Assembly (NCBI GenBank): GCA_021204025.1
Contig: JAJQAC010000065.1
Location: forward strand, 1-52,092
From: Clostridiales bacterium
Lineage (GTDB): Bacteria; Bacillota; Clostridia; Lachnospirales; Lachnospiraceae
Direction of reading: 5' to 3'
Length of the DNA stretch: 52,092 nucleotides
Of the stretch, positions 18,740-27,678 are shown piece after piece (positions within the stretch are counted from its first letter, which is position 1; each line of letters begins with the position of its first letter). Made by a program: the position numbers and the translations under genes. The notes below the pieces were generated by a model. The model had not been told where the DNA came from. It was given only the letters and a program-made list of their open reading frames with translations, and searched no databases.

Positions 18740-19019
18740 AGAGAACGATTCCCTCCTTTTCGATGGATTCCAGAAGCTCTTTCTGTACCTTTCTGTCCAG
18801 ATTGACAATATCATAGAATAAAAGGGTGGAAGTTTTCTCGTCAACATCTAGAGCAAAACGGGCAACGTCTCCGCCGGAAACAGCCAGGTCGATATCACTG
18901 GCTCTGTGATAGTCTCCTCGCGCCCGTGAGCCGAATAGAATTACCTTTTGAATCCCATAAATTTCTGCATAGTGGCATATTTCCTGTATTACCTGTGGTT
19001 TGATACCTGTTTTCTGCAT
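18720..19019 (-). CDS. Minimal nucleotidyltransferase (MNT, MntA/HI0073-like)
   Basis: About 99 residues. Motif GSRARGDYHRASDIDLAVSG contains the GSx(10)DxD catalytic signature of the polymerase-beta fold. MntA-type antitoxins AMPylate the Tyr next to the HEPN motif of their partner. ATG 19019 has AAGGA upstream; ATG 19046 lacks a site. Order MNT then HEPN, overlapping, as in HI0073-HI0074. Confidence 0.82.
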   Translation of the reverse strand: MQKTGIKPQVIQEICHYAEIYGIQKVILFGSRARGDYHRASDIDLAVSGGDVARFALDVDEKTSTLLFYDIVNLDRKVQKELLESIEKEGIVLYEHKEI

Positions 19020-19253
19020 TTTTTCGTCCTTATGCAATTGATTCATATGGCTTATATTTTATGATGCCATGGATGTCTTTGTCAACGGAAAGACATAAAT
19101 TTTGAAAATCAGATAGAGAAAAAAATCCCGGTGTTTGTTCCTAAATGATAGAAAAACATGAAACAGTAACAGGAAATAGCGTTGTAAAAAAAAGGTGGAG
19201 CAAGTATAATAACGTTAAATACGCACAGAACACGGAAACAGGGAGTGTAAAAA

Positions 19254-20249
19254 GTGACCATTTACGATATCGCGAAAGAAGCCGGGGTGGCGCCGAGCAC
19301 GGTATCCCGTGTGATTAATAATAAACCGGGTTTTAAATTTAAAGAAGAAACCAGACAGAAGATTCTGGCATTGCTGGAGAAATATAATTACACGCCGGAT
19401 ATGGCAGCGCGCGGTCTGGTTACGCAGTCGACCCGGATGGTCGGCGTTCTGATCGTGGATATCCGGGTGGAACATCATATCGGCAGTGCTTTTTATATCG
19501 AAAAACAGATGACGGAAAAGGGGTATTGCACGATCATCATGGGCACCGGCATGGAAGATGAAAAAAAGGTGGAGTATATCCGTATCCTTAAAGAACGGCG
19601 TGTGGAAGGCGTTGTCCTGATGGGGTCTACCTTTATGTCTGACTGTGTGAAAGAAGAGATTCGCCAGTCCCTTCCGGATATTCCCGTCGTGATGGTGAAT
19701 GGCTGGCTGGATCTGCCAAATGTATCCGGGATTGTAGTGGATGATGATACCGGTGCGGGAAAATGCGTAGACTATATGGTTCAGAAAGGAAAGAAAAATA
19801 TTGTATTTGTCCGGGACGGATACTCGCCGTCGCTGGATCTTAAGGAGACCGGATATCGTGCCGGTATGAGAAAACACGGACTGGGCAATATGACCTGCGT
19901 GTATCAGGCGGGCGACGGGACGCCGGAGGCCGGAGAAGAGATCACCCGGCAGATCCTGACAGAGCATCCGGATACGCAGGGAATCATTTACGCGATTGAT
20001 ATCCTGGCGGCAGGCGGGATGAGGACGGTTCAGGATATGGGAAGGCGTGTGCCGGAGGATGTCGCGGTGATCGGGATTGACAACAGTATCTACGGCAGGC
20101 TCTGTATGCCGAAATTAACGACGCTGGATACCAGGATGAAAGAACTGAGTAATATGGCGGCAGAGCTGTTGCTGAAAGGGCTGGAAGGAAATGTCGAAAA
20201 TGTCCGGTATTCTCTGACTTCGGAAATTGTTGAGAGGGAATCAGCGTAG
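19254..20249 (+). CDS. LacI family regulator 1
   Basis: 331 residues, GTG start with GGGAG upstream. HTH MTIYDIAKEAGVAPSTVSRV, then a periplasmic-binding-type ligand domain ending SLTSEIVERESA. A close paralogue of LacI 2 (21683). Compared with it and with the family norm, the DNA-binding domain carries two extra residues after NNKPG (FKFKEE versus IKEE), caused by a tandem TTTAAA TTTAAA. Likely governs the downstream cyclase gene through the GCAATCGATTGC sites. Own terminator at 20306-20357. Confidence 0.9.
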   Translation: MTIYDIAKEAGVAPSTVSRVINNKPGFKFKEETRQKILALLEKYNYTPDMAARGLVTQSTRMVGVLIVDIRVEHHIGSAFYIEKQMTEKGYCTIIMGTGMEDEKKVEYIRILKERRVEGVVLMGSTFMSDCVKEEIRQSLPDIPVVMVNGWLDLPNVSGIVVDDDTGAGKCVDYMVQKGKKNIVFVRDGYSPSLDLKETGYRAGMRKHGLGNMTCVYQAGDGTPEAGEEITRQILTEHPDTQGIIYAIDILAAGGMRTVQDMGRRVPEDVAVIGIDNSIYGRLCMPKLTTLDTRMKELSNMAAELLLKGLEGNVENVRYSLTSEIVERESA

Positions 20250-20305
20250 GTCTCGGGGGAGACAGAGTGTTCTGATGTGTATGAGACAGTGAAAATAACT
20301 AACAG

Positions 20306-20357
20306 ACAGAGGGAAACAAGCATGGTAATATTGCTCAAAATCCCCTCTGTTTTTTTG
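20306..20357 (+). terminator. Terminator of LacI regulator 1
   Basis: Stem ACAGAGGG (20306-20313) / CCCTCTGT (20343-20350), then TTTTTTT. The loop contains TGGTAATATTGCT, which recurs upstream of the second operator pair near 22837, a trace of the duplication of this segment. Confidence 0.8.
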
Positions 20358-20385
20358 TGGAAAGTTCCGAAATTATGATTTTAGT

Positions 20386-20460
20386 GCAATCGATTGCTCA
20401 AAACGCTTGCATTTTTGTAAAAAATGTGCTAATTTAAAAACATCAAGAGCAATCGATTGC
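20386..20460 (+). promoter_or_regulatory. Promoter flanked by two LacI-type operators (cyclase gene)
   Basis: Two identical 12-bp palindromes GCAATCGATTGC at 20386-20397 and 20449-20460, 63 bases apart (six helical turns). Between them lie TTGCAT (20407-20412) and a TGTGCTAATT -10 region. The geometry fits repression by looping or by a paired dimer. The same architecture recurs at 22900-22976. Confidence 0.85.
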
Positions 20461-20494
20461 ATAAGATGTTTTTATTTTTAAGGAGGGCTTTTTT

Positions 20495-21244
20495 ATGAGC
20501 GAACTTACTTACGACTGGGTTGCAGGTAAACCCAAAACCGTCCCGATGGATCAGCTTCCGCCGAAAGTATACGAGAAGGCAGGACTGCGTATCATCGACC
20601 TGACCAAGGTGATTGATCCCAGTACCGAGAGCCGCCGCTGCAATCTGTGGCGTTTTAATACCGGCGGCGATGTGCCGGATTTCCATACGAATGTGGATAT
20701 CGGCAGCCATCTGGGGACTCATTGCGAGTGCCCGTATCATCATGATGAGACATGGCCGAGCGCTGCGGAACTGCCGCTGGCACAGTTTATGGGCCGTGGT
20801 ATCTATCAGGTGCTTGATTTGCCGGAGGATCATCAGATCACAGGCGCTGATCTGGAAGCCGCGATTGGCGACCGCATCCAGCCGGGCGATACCGTGATTC
20901 TTGACAGCCCGCATCGGATCCCGCCGTTTACCAGTCTGACCGGAGGCCCGACGGATCATCGTCTGCAGGTTAGCGGTGACTGTGCTCAGTGGCTGGCAGA
21001 TCACAAGGTACAGGCTGTTGGCTTTGGCGATGGCGTTGCGATCGAAGGCAAGGTAGAGTATGTAAAGCCGTTCCATGATATCCTGATGGCTCAGAACTGC
21101 ACGTTCCTGGAAGTATTGCAGAATCTTGACCAGCTGCAGAGTGATACATTCTTTATCACCTATGCTCCGATCCCGATTATCGGTCTGGACTCCTGCCCGG
21201 TACGCGCTTACGCGATCGAAGGACTTCCTGGATTTACCAGATAA
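20495..21244 (+). CDS. Cyclase family protein (kynurenine-formamidase-like metal hydrolase)
   Basis: 249 residues. The metal motif reads SHLGTHCECPYHH, where the family norm is HxGTHxDxPxH; the Asp is Glu here. The fold is the 'cyclase' (PF04199) group of amidohydrolase-like enzymes acting on formamides, lactones or carbohydrate-derived acids. RBS AAGGAGG. Controlled by its own operator pair and placed beside a diketogulonate cluster with a paralogous regulator, so a sugar-acid lactone or ring-opening role is a fair guess. Terminator at 21288-21336. Confidence 0.82.
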   Translation: MSELTYDWVAGKPKTVPMDQLPPKVYEKAGLRIIDLTKVIDPSTESRRCNLWRFNTGGDVPDFHTNVDIGSHLGTHCECPYHHDETWPSAAELPLAQFMGRGIYQVLDLPEDHQITGADLEAAIGDRIQPGDTVILDSPHRIPPFTSLTGGPTDHRLQVSGDCAQWLADHKVQAVGFGDGVAIEGKVEYVKPFHDILMAQNCTFLEVLQNLDQLQSDTFFITYAPIPIIGLDSCPVRAYAIEGLPGFTR

Positions 21245-21287
21245 GGACGGCAAAGATCGGATGACAGGTCCCCCCGGAACCTGATGA

Positions 21288-21336
21288 GAGACTGTGAAAA
21301 CAGAGTATGTCGAACCATGTTTTCACAGCCTCTTTT
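21288..21336 (+). terminator. Terminator of the cyclase gene
   Basis: GAGACTGTGAAAACA (21288-21302) pairs with TGTTTTCACAGCCTC (21318-21332), 14 of 15, followed by TTTT. Confidence 0.88.
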
Positions 21337-21349
21337 ATGCGCAGGGTCG

Positions 21350-21480
21350 GGTAAGGAATTTTGCGGCTGATGCCGCACCCGGCCCGCGCGGCGAGTATGA
21401 GGCGAAAAAGCCGCCTCCTACCCGATCCGCATGGCAGGCATGAGGAGAAAAAGCTGTCTCCTGCTTGATCGCGGGGTCGC
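21350..21480. repeat. Cluster of REP-like GC-rich hairpins
   Basis: Begins GGGTCGGGTAAGGAATTTTG with TTGCGGC/GCCGCA (21361-21376), then GAGGCG/CGCCTC (about 21399-21417), then GAGGAG/CTCCT (about 21441-21461). The first part recurs at 28797-28821 and the latter two resemble 4386-4435. No gene lies in 21245-21682. Confidence 0.6.
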
Positions 21481-21682
21481 GTAAGGAGATCGGATATTGT
21501 CTGAAAATGTAGAAAGAAGAGCATCCTGCCAGGAGAAGGACGCCGGATCTTCTGTGAAAAACATGTAAGGTTGAGTGAGTCGATGTGATCGTGAAAAATT
21601 ATTAAGAGAGATAGAGCTGCTTTTGACGTTCTTCATAAAATACGGTATAGTGAAAGCAGAAAATAATTACGAGGTGCAGACA

Positions 21683-22669
21683 ATGACCATATATGATATC
21701 GCGAGGGAGGCCGGAGTCGCGGCAAGCACAGTGTCCCGTGTTATCAATAATAAACCAGGGATTAAGGAGGAGACGAGACAAAGAGTTCGCGTCCTTCTGG
21801 AAAAATACAATTACACACCGGACGCGGCGGCTCGCGGACTTGTTAGACAGTCGACGCGGATGGTCGGTATCCTTGTGGTGGATATCCGCTCGCCGCACCA
21901 TATCGGCAGTGCATTTCGCATCGAGAAGATTTTGACTGAAAAGGGGTACTGTCCGATCATTATGGGTACCGGCGCGGATGATGAAAAAAAGGCGGAGTAT
22001 ATCCGTATCCTGGAGGAGCGCCGGGTAGAGGGCGTGGTGCTGGTGAGCTCGATGTTTATAACCGGGCGCGTGAAAGAGCAGATCCGTCAGTCACTCCCGA
22101 AAGTTCCGATTGTGATGGTTAATGGCTGGATGGATTTGCCAAATGTCTCCGGGATTGTCGTAGATGAGGCTCTCGGCGTGGAAAAATGCGTTGATCTGCT
22201 GATACAAAAAGGGAAAGAAAAAATCGTATTTGTCCGGGACGGTGATTCTCCGTCCGTGGATCTCAAGGAGGCGGGGTATCTTGCCGGTATGAAGAAGCAT
22301 GGCAGAGAGGATATCTGTGTGCGTCAGGCCGGGGAAGGTACGTTGCAGGCCGGGTGTGAAATTACGAGACAGATTCTCCTGGAACAGCCGGAAACGCAGG
22401 GGATTATCTACGCAATTGATATTCTGGCAGCGGGAGGCATACGAACCGCGCAGGATATGGGGCGCAGGATCCCGGAAGATCTGGGGATTATCGGGATTGA
22501 TAACAGTATATATGGGGAGATTTGCATGCCGAAGTTGACGACGCTTGATAACAAGATTGCGGAGTCTAGCGAGATAGCGGCTGAACTCTTATTGAAAGGG
22601 TTGGAGGGAACGATTGAGAATATCCGTTATCGGATGGATGCGGAGATTATTGAAAGAGAATCTACTTAA
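21683..22669 (+). CDS. LacI family regulator 2
   Basis: 328 residues, HTH MTIYDIAREAGVAASTVSRV of normal length, ligand domain ending MDAEIIEREST. Nearly collinear with LacI 1 throughout, so the pair arose by duplication. ATG 21683 follows GAGGTG. It likely represses dlgD-TRAP through operators at 22900-22976 and may cross-regulate the cyclase gene, as the operator cores are identical. Ligand probably a hexonate or diketogulonate-type acid (inference). Confidence 0.9.
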   Translation: MTIYDIAREAGVAASTVSRVINNKPGIKEETRQRVRVLLEKYNYTPDAAARGLVRQSTRMVGILVVDIRSPHHIGSAFRIEKILTEKGYCPIIMGTGADDEKKAEYIRILEERRVEGVVLVSSMFITGRVKEQIRQSLPKVPIVMVNGWMDLPNVSGIVVDEALGVEKCVDLLIQKGKEKIVFVRDGDSPSVDLKEAGYLAGMKKHGREDICVRQAGEGTLQAGCEITRQILLEQPETQGIIYAIDILAAGGIRTAQDMGRRIPEDLGIIGIDNSIYGEICMPKLTTLDNKIAESSEIAAELLLKGLEGTIENIRYRMDAEIIEREST

Positions 22670-22899
22670 AAGTTACCAGAAATAAGCCAATCATTTAACT
22701 GATATGTAGAAATAAAGGAAACAGTTTTTGCAGGATATGTGCGCGCTTTACAGGAAAACGTGCCTCGTGAGATAAAAGGCCATACGGGCAGGAAACATAG
22801 TTTGCTCCTGGAGCAGAAACTCATCTGAGATAATACTGGTAATATTGCTTAAATAATAATAGAGAAATTTGGCAGAATTTCTGAAAATGCAGGATTTTC

Positions 22900-22976
22900 G
22901 CAATCGATTGCGAAAAAGAGCTTGCATTTGTGACAGATCTGTGATATCTTAAAATCACAATTTCGCAATCGATTGC
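22900..22976 (+). promoter_or_regulatory. Promoter flanked by two LacI-type operators (dlgD-TRAP operon)
   Basis: GCAATCGATTGC at 22900-22911 and 22965-22976, 65 bases apart, here extended to TTTCGCAATCGATTGCGAAA. -35 TTGCAT (22922-22927) and -10 TATCTT (22945-22950, 17-base spacer) lie between. Extended flanks differ from the cyclase operators, which could give different affinity for the two regulators. An untranslated leader of over 200 bases follows to 23205. Confidence 0.87.
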
Positions 22977-23204
22977 GAAAACAACTGCACAGGAAACCGG
23001 ATTTGGGAAAATATGATAAAGATTTAAAAAAATATACTGTAAAAATTACCCATGCTTTTGCGGTTGAAATCAAAGGATTTTTATGATATTATCAATGTGT
23101 CCGTTGACAGATGGATATCATTTGTTATTTCCTGTTGGCAGTTTTGCATTAAGGGACGAGAAAACTCGTTCCCGGAGAATATTTGTCAAAGGAAGGGAAA
23201 AGCA

Positions 23205-24209
23205 ATGTTAAGAATCAAGTATGAAGACATGGTGAAGGAATTTCAGAGAGTGCTTCTTGCCAGAGGGTTCAGTGAGAAGAATGCGGCGGATGCGGCGATT
23301 GTTTTTGCGCAGAACAGTCTGGACGGTATTTATACTCATGGATTGAACCGTTTCCCGCGATTTGTTTCTTACGTGGACAAGGGCGAGATCAAAGCGGATG
23401 TCGCAGCGGAATGTGTCATGTCCATGGGCGCGATCGAGCGCTGGGATGGCCACAGAGGTTTTGGTCCGCTGAACGCCAGACAGGCGATGGCGCGTGCCTG
23501 CGAGCTTGCGAAGCAGTACGGGATCGGCCTGGTCGCCCTGGGAAATAATAATCACTGGATGCGCGGCGGCAGTTACGGATGGCAGGCAGCAGATGAGGGA
23601 TGTATCGGCATCTGCTGGTCGAATACAATGCCCAATATGCCAGCATGGGGCGGCAAAGACCGCAAGATCGGCAATAACCCGATCATCTTTGCGGTGCCGA
23701 AGAGCAACGGTGACCATGTGGTAGTGGACTGCGCGGTTTCTCAGTTTTCCTATGGCAAGATCGAGGAAGCGAAGCTCAAAGGGATTCAGCTTCCTGTGCC
23801 TGGCGGATATGATGAAGATGGCAATCTGACGACAGATCCGGCGGCGATTGAGAAGACCTGGCGCGTACTTCCGATGGGATATTGGAAAGGAAGCGGCATT
23901 TCCGTGTTACTTGACCTGATTTCTACGGTGCTGACAAATGCGAATTCCGTACAGAAGATCGGAACCTTTGGCGACGAAGTTGGTTTATCACAGATCATGA
24001 TCGCGATTGATCCAGGCAAATTTAACGATGCGGATACGACAGACCGCATTGTTGAGGAACTGGAGGCAGATATTAAGTCATCGATTCCGGCAGTTGAGGA
24101 CGGTAAGGTCTTTTATCCGGGAGAGATCGAGATCAATACTCGCAGAGATAATCTGGCGAACGGGATTCCGGTGATTGAGGAGAAGTGGGAGGAAGTGCTG
24201 AATCTGTAA
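23205..24209 (+). CDS. dlgD: 2,3-diketo-L-gulonate reductase (YiaK/DlgD-like, Ldh family)
   Basis: 334 residues, same length as E. coli YiaK. Long shared stretches from memory: GLNRFPRFVSYVDKGEI, GIGLVALGNNNHWMRGGSYG, WQAADEGCIGICW, RVLPMGYWKGSG. NAD(P)H-dependent reduction of 2,3-diketo-L-gulonate to 3-keto-L-gulonate in ascorbate/dehydroascorbate breakdown. The TRAP genes that follow match the yiaK-yiaMNO arrangement. ATG 23205 has GGAAGGG upstream; the long N-terminal extension to 23052 is leader. Later pathway genes (kinase, decarboxylase) are absent here. Confidence 0.85.
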   Translation: MLRIKYEDMVKEFQRVLLARGFSEKNAADAAIVFAQNSLDGIYTHGLNRFPRFVSYVDKGEIKADVAAECVMSMGAIERWDGHRGFGPLNARQAMARACELAKQYGIGLVALGNNNHWMRGGSYGWQAADEGCIGICWSNTMPNMPAWGGKDRKIGNNPIIFAVPKSNGDHVVVDCAVSQFSYGKIEEAKLKGIQLPVPGGYDEDGNLTTDPAAIEKTWRVLPMGYWKGSGISVLLDLISTVLTNANSVQKIGTFGDEVGLSQIMIAIDPGKFNDADTTDRIVEELEADIKSSIPAVEDGKVFYPGEIEINTRRDNLANGIPVIEEKWEEVLNL

Positions 24210-24337
24210 CAGGAGCTTTTTCACGTTTCTTAGCCGGGGCAGATGGGTGTTCGCATGAGATCCATGCAGCAGGAATGTTACGCAATACCTAATCGTATGC
24301 GTAAAAATATAATAAAAATAAAGAGGGGAGATTTAAA

Positions 24338-25438
24338 ATGAAGAAACAAATTTCACTGGTACTGGCAGGTGTACTGGCAGCGGCTTCGCTGGCAGGCTGC
24401 GGTTCGAGCAGCTCATCGACCACAACAGCTACGACCGCGGCAGCGGCAGCAGCGGAGGGAGGAGCTACAGAGGCGGCGGCAGCTGAGACAACGGTGACTC
24501 CGGAACTGAGCCTGATTGTTGCATCCAACCAGACTTCTCTGGACAACCCGTACTCCTATGGTATGGATAAGTTCAAAGAAGTGATCGAGGATATTTCCGG
24601 AGGTAAGATCCAGGTTACGGTACATAAAGGAACTCTTGGTGAGAATGAGTCCGAGCTGGTTGAGAAGCTGAGCATGGGCGCTGCTAATATGATCGTTACT
24701 TCTCCGGGATTTATGACTGCGATCGGCGTACCGGAGATCGATATTTTCTCATTGGAGTATCTGTTTGACAGCTTTGATCACTGGGAGACCTGCCTGGACG
24801 GCGATTTTGGTAACGCGATGAAGGACATCGTTCTGGAGAAGACGAATAACCAGTTCCGTGTTATGGGCTACTGGAGCTCTTCCGTGCGTGATGTATATGC
24901 GAAGAAAGCGGTTACCAGCCCGGATGATTTAAAGGGTCTTACCATTCGCGGACAGTCTTCTAACGTACAGCAGGAATTCTGGATCGCATGCGGCGCGGTT
25001 CCGCAGAATGTAGCATGGGGCGAGCTGTATCAGGCGCTTCAGCAGGGCGTAGTAGACGGCGCTGAGAATGACTATACGAATCTGATGCAGAAAGAGCATC
25101 ATAAGACCGATAACGGTAAGTACATCTCTGAGACTCATCATGACTTCACCACTCGTCTGTGGCTGATGGATGGCAACTACTACAACAGCCTGACCGACGA
25201 GCAGAAGGCATGGATTGAGGAGGCTTCTGAGGCTGCTACCAAGGAAGAGCGTGAGGTTACCTTCCGTATGTTCGAGGAATCCAAGCAGAAATGTATCGAT
25301 GACGGCGCAATCATCACAGAGAACGCAGATATCGATATCGCGGCATTCAAGGCACTGGCAACTCCGATCCAGGATAAGTTCGCGGAAGAGAATGGTCTGA
25401 CCGAAGAACTGGAGATGATCCGCGCGGCGGCAGAGTAA
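24338..25438 (+). CDS. TRAP transporter solute-binding lipoprotein (DctP family)
   Basis: 366 residues. Lipobox SLAGCGSS, low-complexity Ser/Thr/Ala linker to about residue 50, then a DctP domain with the Arg-containing LKGLTIRGQSSNVQQEF strand and WGELYQALQQGVVDGAEN signature. Captures an organic acid, probably diketogulonate by context. RBS AGGGGAG. Followed by two hairpins before the membrane genes. Confidence 0.92.
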   Translation: MKKQISLVLAGVLAAASLAGCGSSSSSTTTATTAAAAAAEGGATEAAAAETTVTPELSLIVASNQTSLDNPYSYGMDKFKEVIEDISGGKIQVTVHKGTLGENESELVEKLSMGAANMIVTSPGFMTAIGVPEIDIFSLEYLFDSFDHWETCLDGDFGNAMKDIVLEKTNNQFRVMGYWSSSVRDVYAKKAVTSPDDLKGLTIRGQSSNVQQEFWIACGAVPQNVAWGELYQALQQGVVDGAENDYTNLMQKEHHKTDNGKYISETHHDFTTRLWLMDGNYYNSLTDEQKAWIEEASEAATKEEREVTFRMFEESKQKCIDDGAIITENADIDIAAFKALATPIQDKFAEENGLTEELEMIRAAAE

Positions 25439-25456
25439 GCCGGAAGTTCTGAGGCT

Positions 25457-25576
25457 GTATTCGATGCATTCGCCCTATGGGAATCAGGGCATCGGATACA
25501 CTCCAATATAAATCTGAATAAGAAATGACGATGCGGGCTCGGCAGACATCTGGGGATACCGGAGAATTGCCGAGCC
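25457..25576 (+). promoter_or_regulatory. Two intercistronic stem-loops in the TRAP operon
   Basis: GTATTCGATGC / GCATCGGATAC (25457-25467, 25489-25499) and GGCTCGGCA / TGCCGAGCC (25536-25544, 25568-25576). Neither has a T-run. Such hairpins between binding-protein and permease genes usually stabilise the upstream message so that the binding protein is made in excess. Confidence 0.65.
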
Positions 25577-25623
25577 TGTGTACTTACCTGAGAAGGAAAG
25601 TCTGATAGAAAAGGGGAATAACG

Positions 25624-26109
25624 ATGAGAAAAGCAATTGACCTGCTGGCTAAGATTCAGATCGCGGTCGGCGCGCTTTTTCTTTTTATCTTTATGATGAC
25701 CGTAGTCATCCAGATGGCCTGCCGGTATACAGGTGTAGCGGCTACCTGGACAGAGGATGTATCGATGTATTCGTTCATCTGGGCGGTCTTTATGGGTGCG
25801 GGCGCCATGGTTCATGAAAAGCGTCACTTTGCGTTTACTTCGATCAGCGATATGCTGAAAGAAGGGACCGTAAAACGGTTGTTATCAATGATTATCTGCA
25901 TTATCATGCTGATCTTTGCGTTTCTGATGCTGAAATATGGCATTGCGGTAACCAAACAGTTCTGGAACTATACCTGGAATAACATCCCGTCCTTTAAGAG
26001 AGGACCGACATGGATGTGTCTGCCGATCTGCGGCGCGACGTCCTGTATTTATCTGATCGAGGAGATTATCGACTCGCTTCTTGCGTTGGGAAAAGGAGGG
26101 AATAACTGA
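25624..26109 (+). CDS. TRAP transporter small permease (DctQ family)
   Basis: 161 residues, four membrane segments, with the DctQ signature TWTEDVSMYSFIWAVFMGAG. Stop codon overlaps the DctM start by one base (TGATG). Third gene of the dlgD operon. Confidence 0.9.
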   Translation: MRKAIDLLAKIQIAVGALFLFIFMMTVVIQMACRYTGVAATWTEDVSMYSFIWAVFMGAGAMVHEKRHFAFTSISDMLKEGTVKRLLSMIICIIMLIFAFLMLKYGIAVTKQFWNYTWNNIPSFKRGPTWMCLPICGATSCIYLIEEIIDSLLALGKGGNN

Positions 26110-27395
26110 TGGGTGCATTGCTGGTAATTATGTTTGTCCTGTTTGTAGCGCTCGGCGTGCCGATTTCCTTCGCACTTGGCGTGGTGTCCTTTACCGGTAT
26201 CGCGGCGATGCAGCAGATCCCAAACACAGTCGTATTTACAAAGATGTTCAATGGTCTGAACAGCTTCACGCTTCTGGCGGTTCCGCTGTTCATCCTTGCG
26301 GCCAACCTGATGAATGAAGGTGCGATCACAGAGAAGCTGATCGACTGCTGCAATGCCCTGGTAGGACATTTCCGCGGCGGTCTGGCGTACTCAAACGTAC
26401 TGGTGTCCATGATCTTTGCCGGTATCTCCGGTTCTTCTCAGGCAGATACGGCCGGCGTCGGTAAGATCTTTATCCCTTCCATGGAGAAGCAGGGATATGA
26501 TAAGGGTACTTCCGTAGGTGTCACGGCGGCTTCTTCGACGCTGGGATCGATTATCCCGCCGAGTATCACGATGGTCGTCTATGCAGGTATCGCGAACTGT
26601 TCGACAGGAGCGCTGTTTATGGCTGGTATTGTGCCGGGGGTTCTTCTCGGACTGGCGATGATGGCGGTTGTTAAATATTATTCTAAGAGAAAGAATTTCC
26701 CACAGAGCGAGCGTGTGCCGCTGCCCCAGGTGATTAAACTGGTACTGCAGTCTCTGCCGGCTCTGATGACTCCGATCATCCTGATCGGCGGTATTACCTG
26801 TGGTCTCTTCACTCCGACCGAGTCCGCGGCGTTTGCCTGTGTGTATGCGCTTCTGGTTGGTATCTTCTATTATCACACCATCAAGATCCGCAATCTGCCG
26901 CGTATCTTGGTAGAGACGATGAAGATGGCGTCTCTGTCCCTTTTCGCGCTGGCGACTGCGAACGCTCTGGGCGAGCTGCTCAGCTACTATCAGCTGAACG
27001 TGAAGGTTCAGACCTTCTTTGGTAATCTGCAGGGCGGACGTCTGATCTTCCTGCTGGTTGTGGTTTGCTTCTTTATGTTTGTCGGTACCTTCATGGATGC
27101 AGTTCCGGCGATGATCCTCTTTGTGCCGATCATTCTTCCGGCCGCGACCAACCTTGGCATCAGTCCGATTATCATGGGTCTGATTATCGTAGTAACCCTG
27201 GCGCTGGGTCTGGTTACACCGCCATATGGTCTGTGCCTGCTGATTGCTTCGTCGATCAGTGGTATCACGATCGAAGATGCGTTTAAGGGGACACTGCCGT
27301 ACTTCCTGTCTTCCCTGGCGGTACTGGCACTGCTGATCCTGTTCCCGGATTTCTGGCTGGCGATCCCGGCTACTGTTTTCCCGTCGATGTTTTAA
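26109..27395 (+). CDS. TRAP transporter large permease (DctM family)
   Basis: 428 residues with about twelve membrane segments. Typical stretches: LAANLMNEGAITEKLIDCCN, GISGSSQADTAGVGKIFIPS, SSTLGSIIPPSITMVVYAGI, TPPYGLCLLIASSISG. Sodium-coupled uptake with DctP and DctQ. Terminator at 27460-27508. Confidence 0.94.
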   Translation: MGALLVIMFVLFVALGVPISFALGVVSFTGIAAMQQIPNTVVFTKMFNGLNSFTLLAVPLFILAANLMNEGAITEKLIDCCNALVGHFRGGLAYSNVLVSMIFAGISGSSQADTAGVGKIFIPSMEKQGYDKGTSVGVTAASSTLGSIIPPSITMVVYAGIANCSTGALFMAGIVPGVLLGLAMMAVVKYYSKRKNFPQSERVPLPQVIKLVLQSLPALMTPIILIGGITCGLFTPTESAAFACVYALLVGIFYYHTIKIRNLPRILVETMKMASLSLFALATANALGELLSYYQLNVKVQTFFGNLQGGRLIFLLVVVCFFMFVGTFMDAVPAMILFVPIILPAATNLGISPIIMGLIIVVTLALGLVTPPYGLCLLIASSISGITIEDAFKGTLPYFLSSLAVLALLILFPDFWLAIPATVFPSMF

Positions 27396-27459
27396 AGCGG
27401 TTTTTTAAAGGATCGGATTGATCGGAGATTTGCTGATAAAAGAACAAGATGAAAAAATA

Positions 27460-27508
27460 TGCGCGGATTGTGAAATGATATCTCATCATTTCGCAATCCG
27501 TGCATTTT
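27460..27508 (+). terminator. Terminator of the dlgD-TRAP operon
   Basis: A 20-bp stem (27460-27479 with 27485-27504), two wobble-type differences, 5-base loop, followed by TTTTG. The left arm begins TGCGCGGATTGTG. Confidence 0.8.
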
Positions 27509-27552
27509 GTCCGTTATAGTATACGGTTCGTTAAAGAAGCAACTTGCGATAA

Positions 27553-27624
27553 GTTATATTATGGGAACCTGCTGACGCAGAACCCCATAACCAGATTTAC
27601 GGCGCAAAAGCATGCGCCTTTTAT
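27553..27624. repeat. Two-hairpin leader-like module, copy 1
   Basis: AACCTGCTGACGCAGAACCC (27566-27585) folds as CTGCtgacGCAG inside TTATGGG/CCCATAA. GGCGCAaaagcaTGCGCC then TTTTAT (27601-27624) looks like a terminator. The module recurs at 41907-41978 in front of the phosphatase gene, including the TATATT just before it. Confidence 0.7.
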
Positions 27625-27678
27625 CGAAAGTTCCTGACAGAACTTCCGATAAGTTATATTGTATATACCAATAAAATA

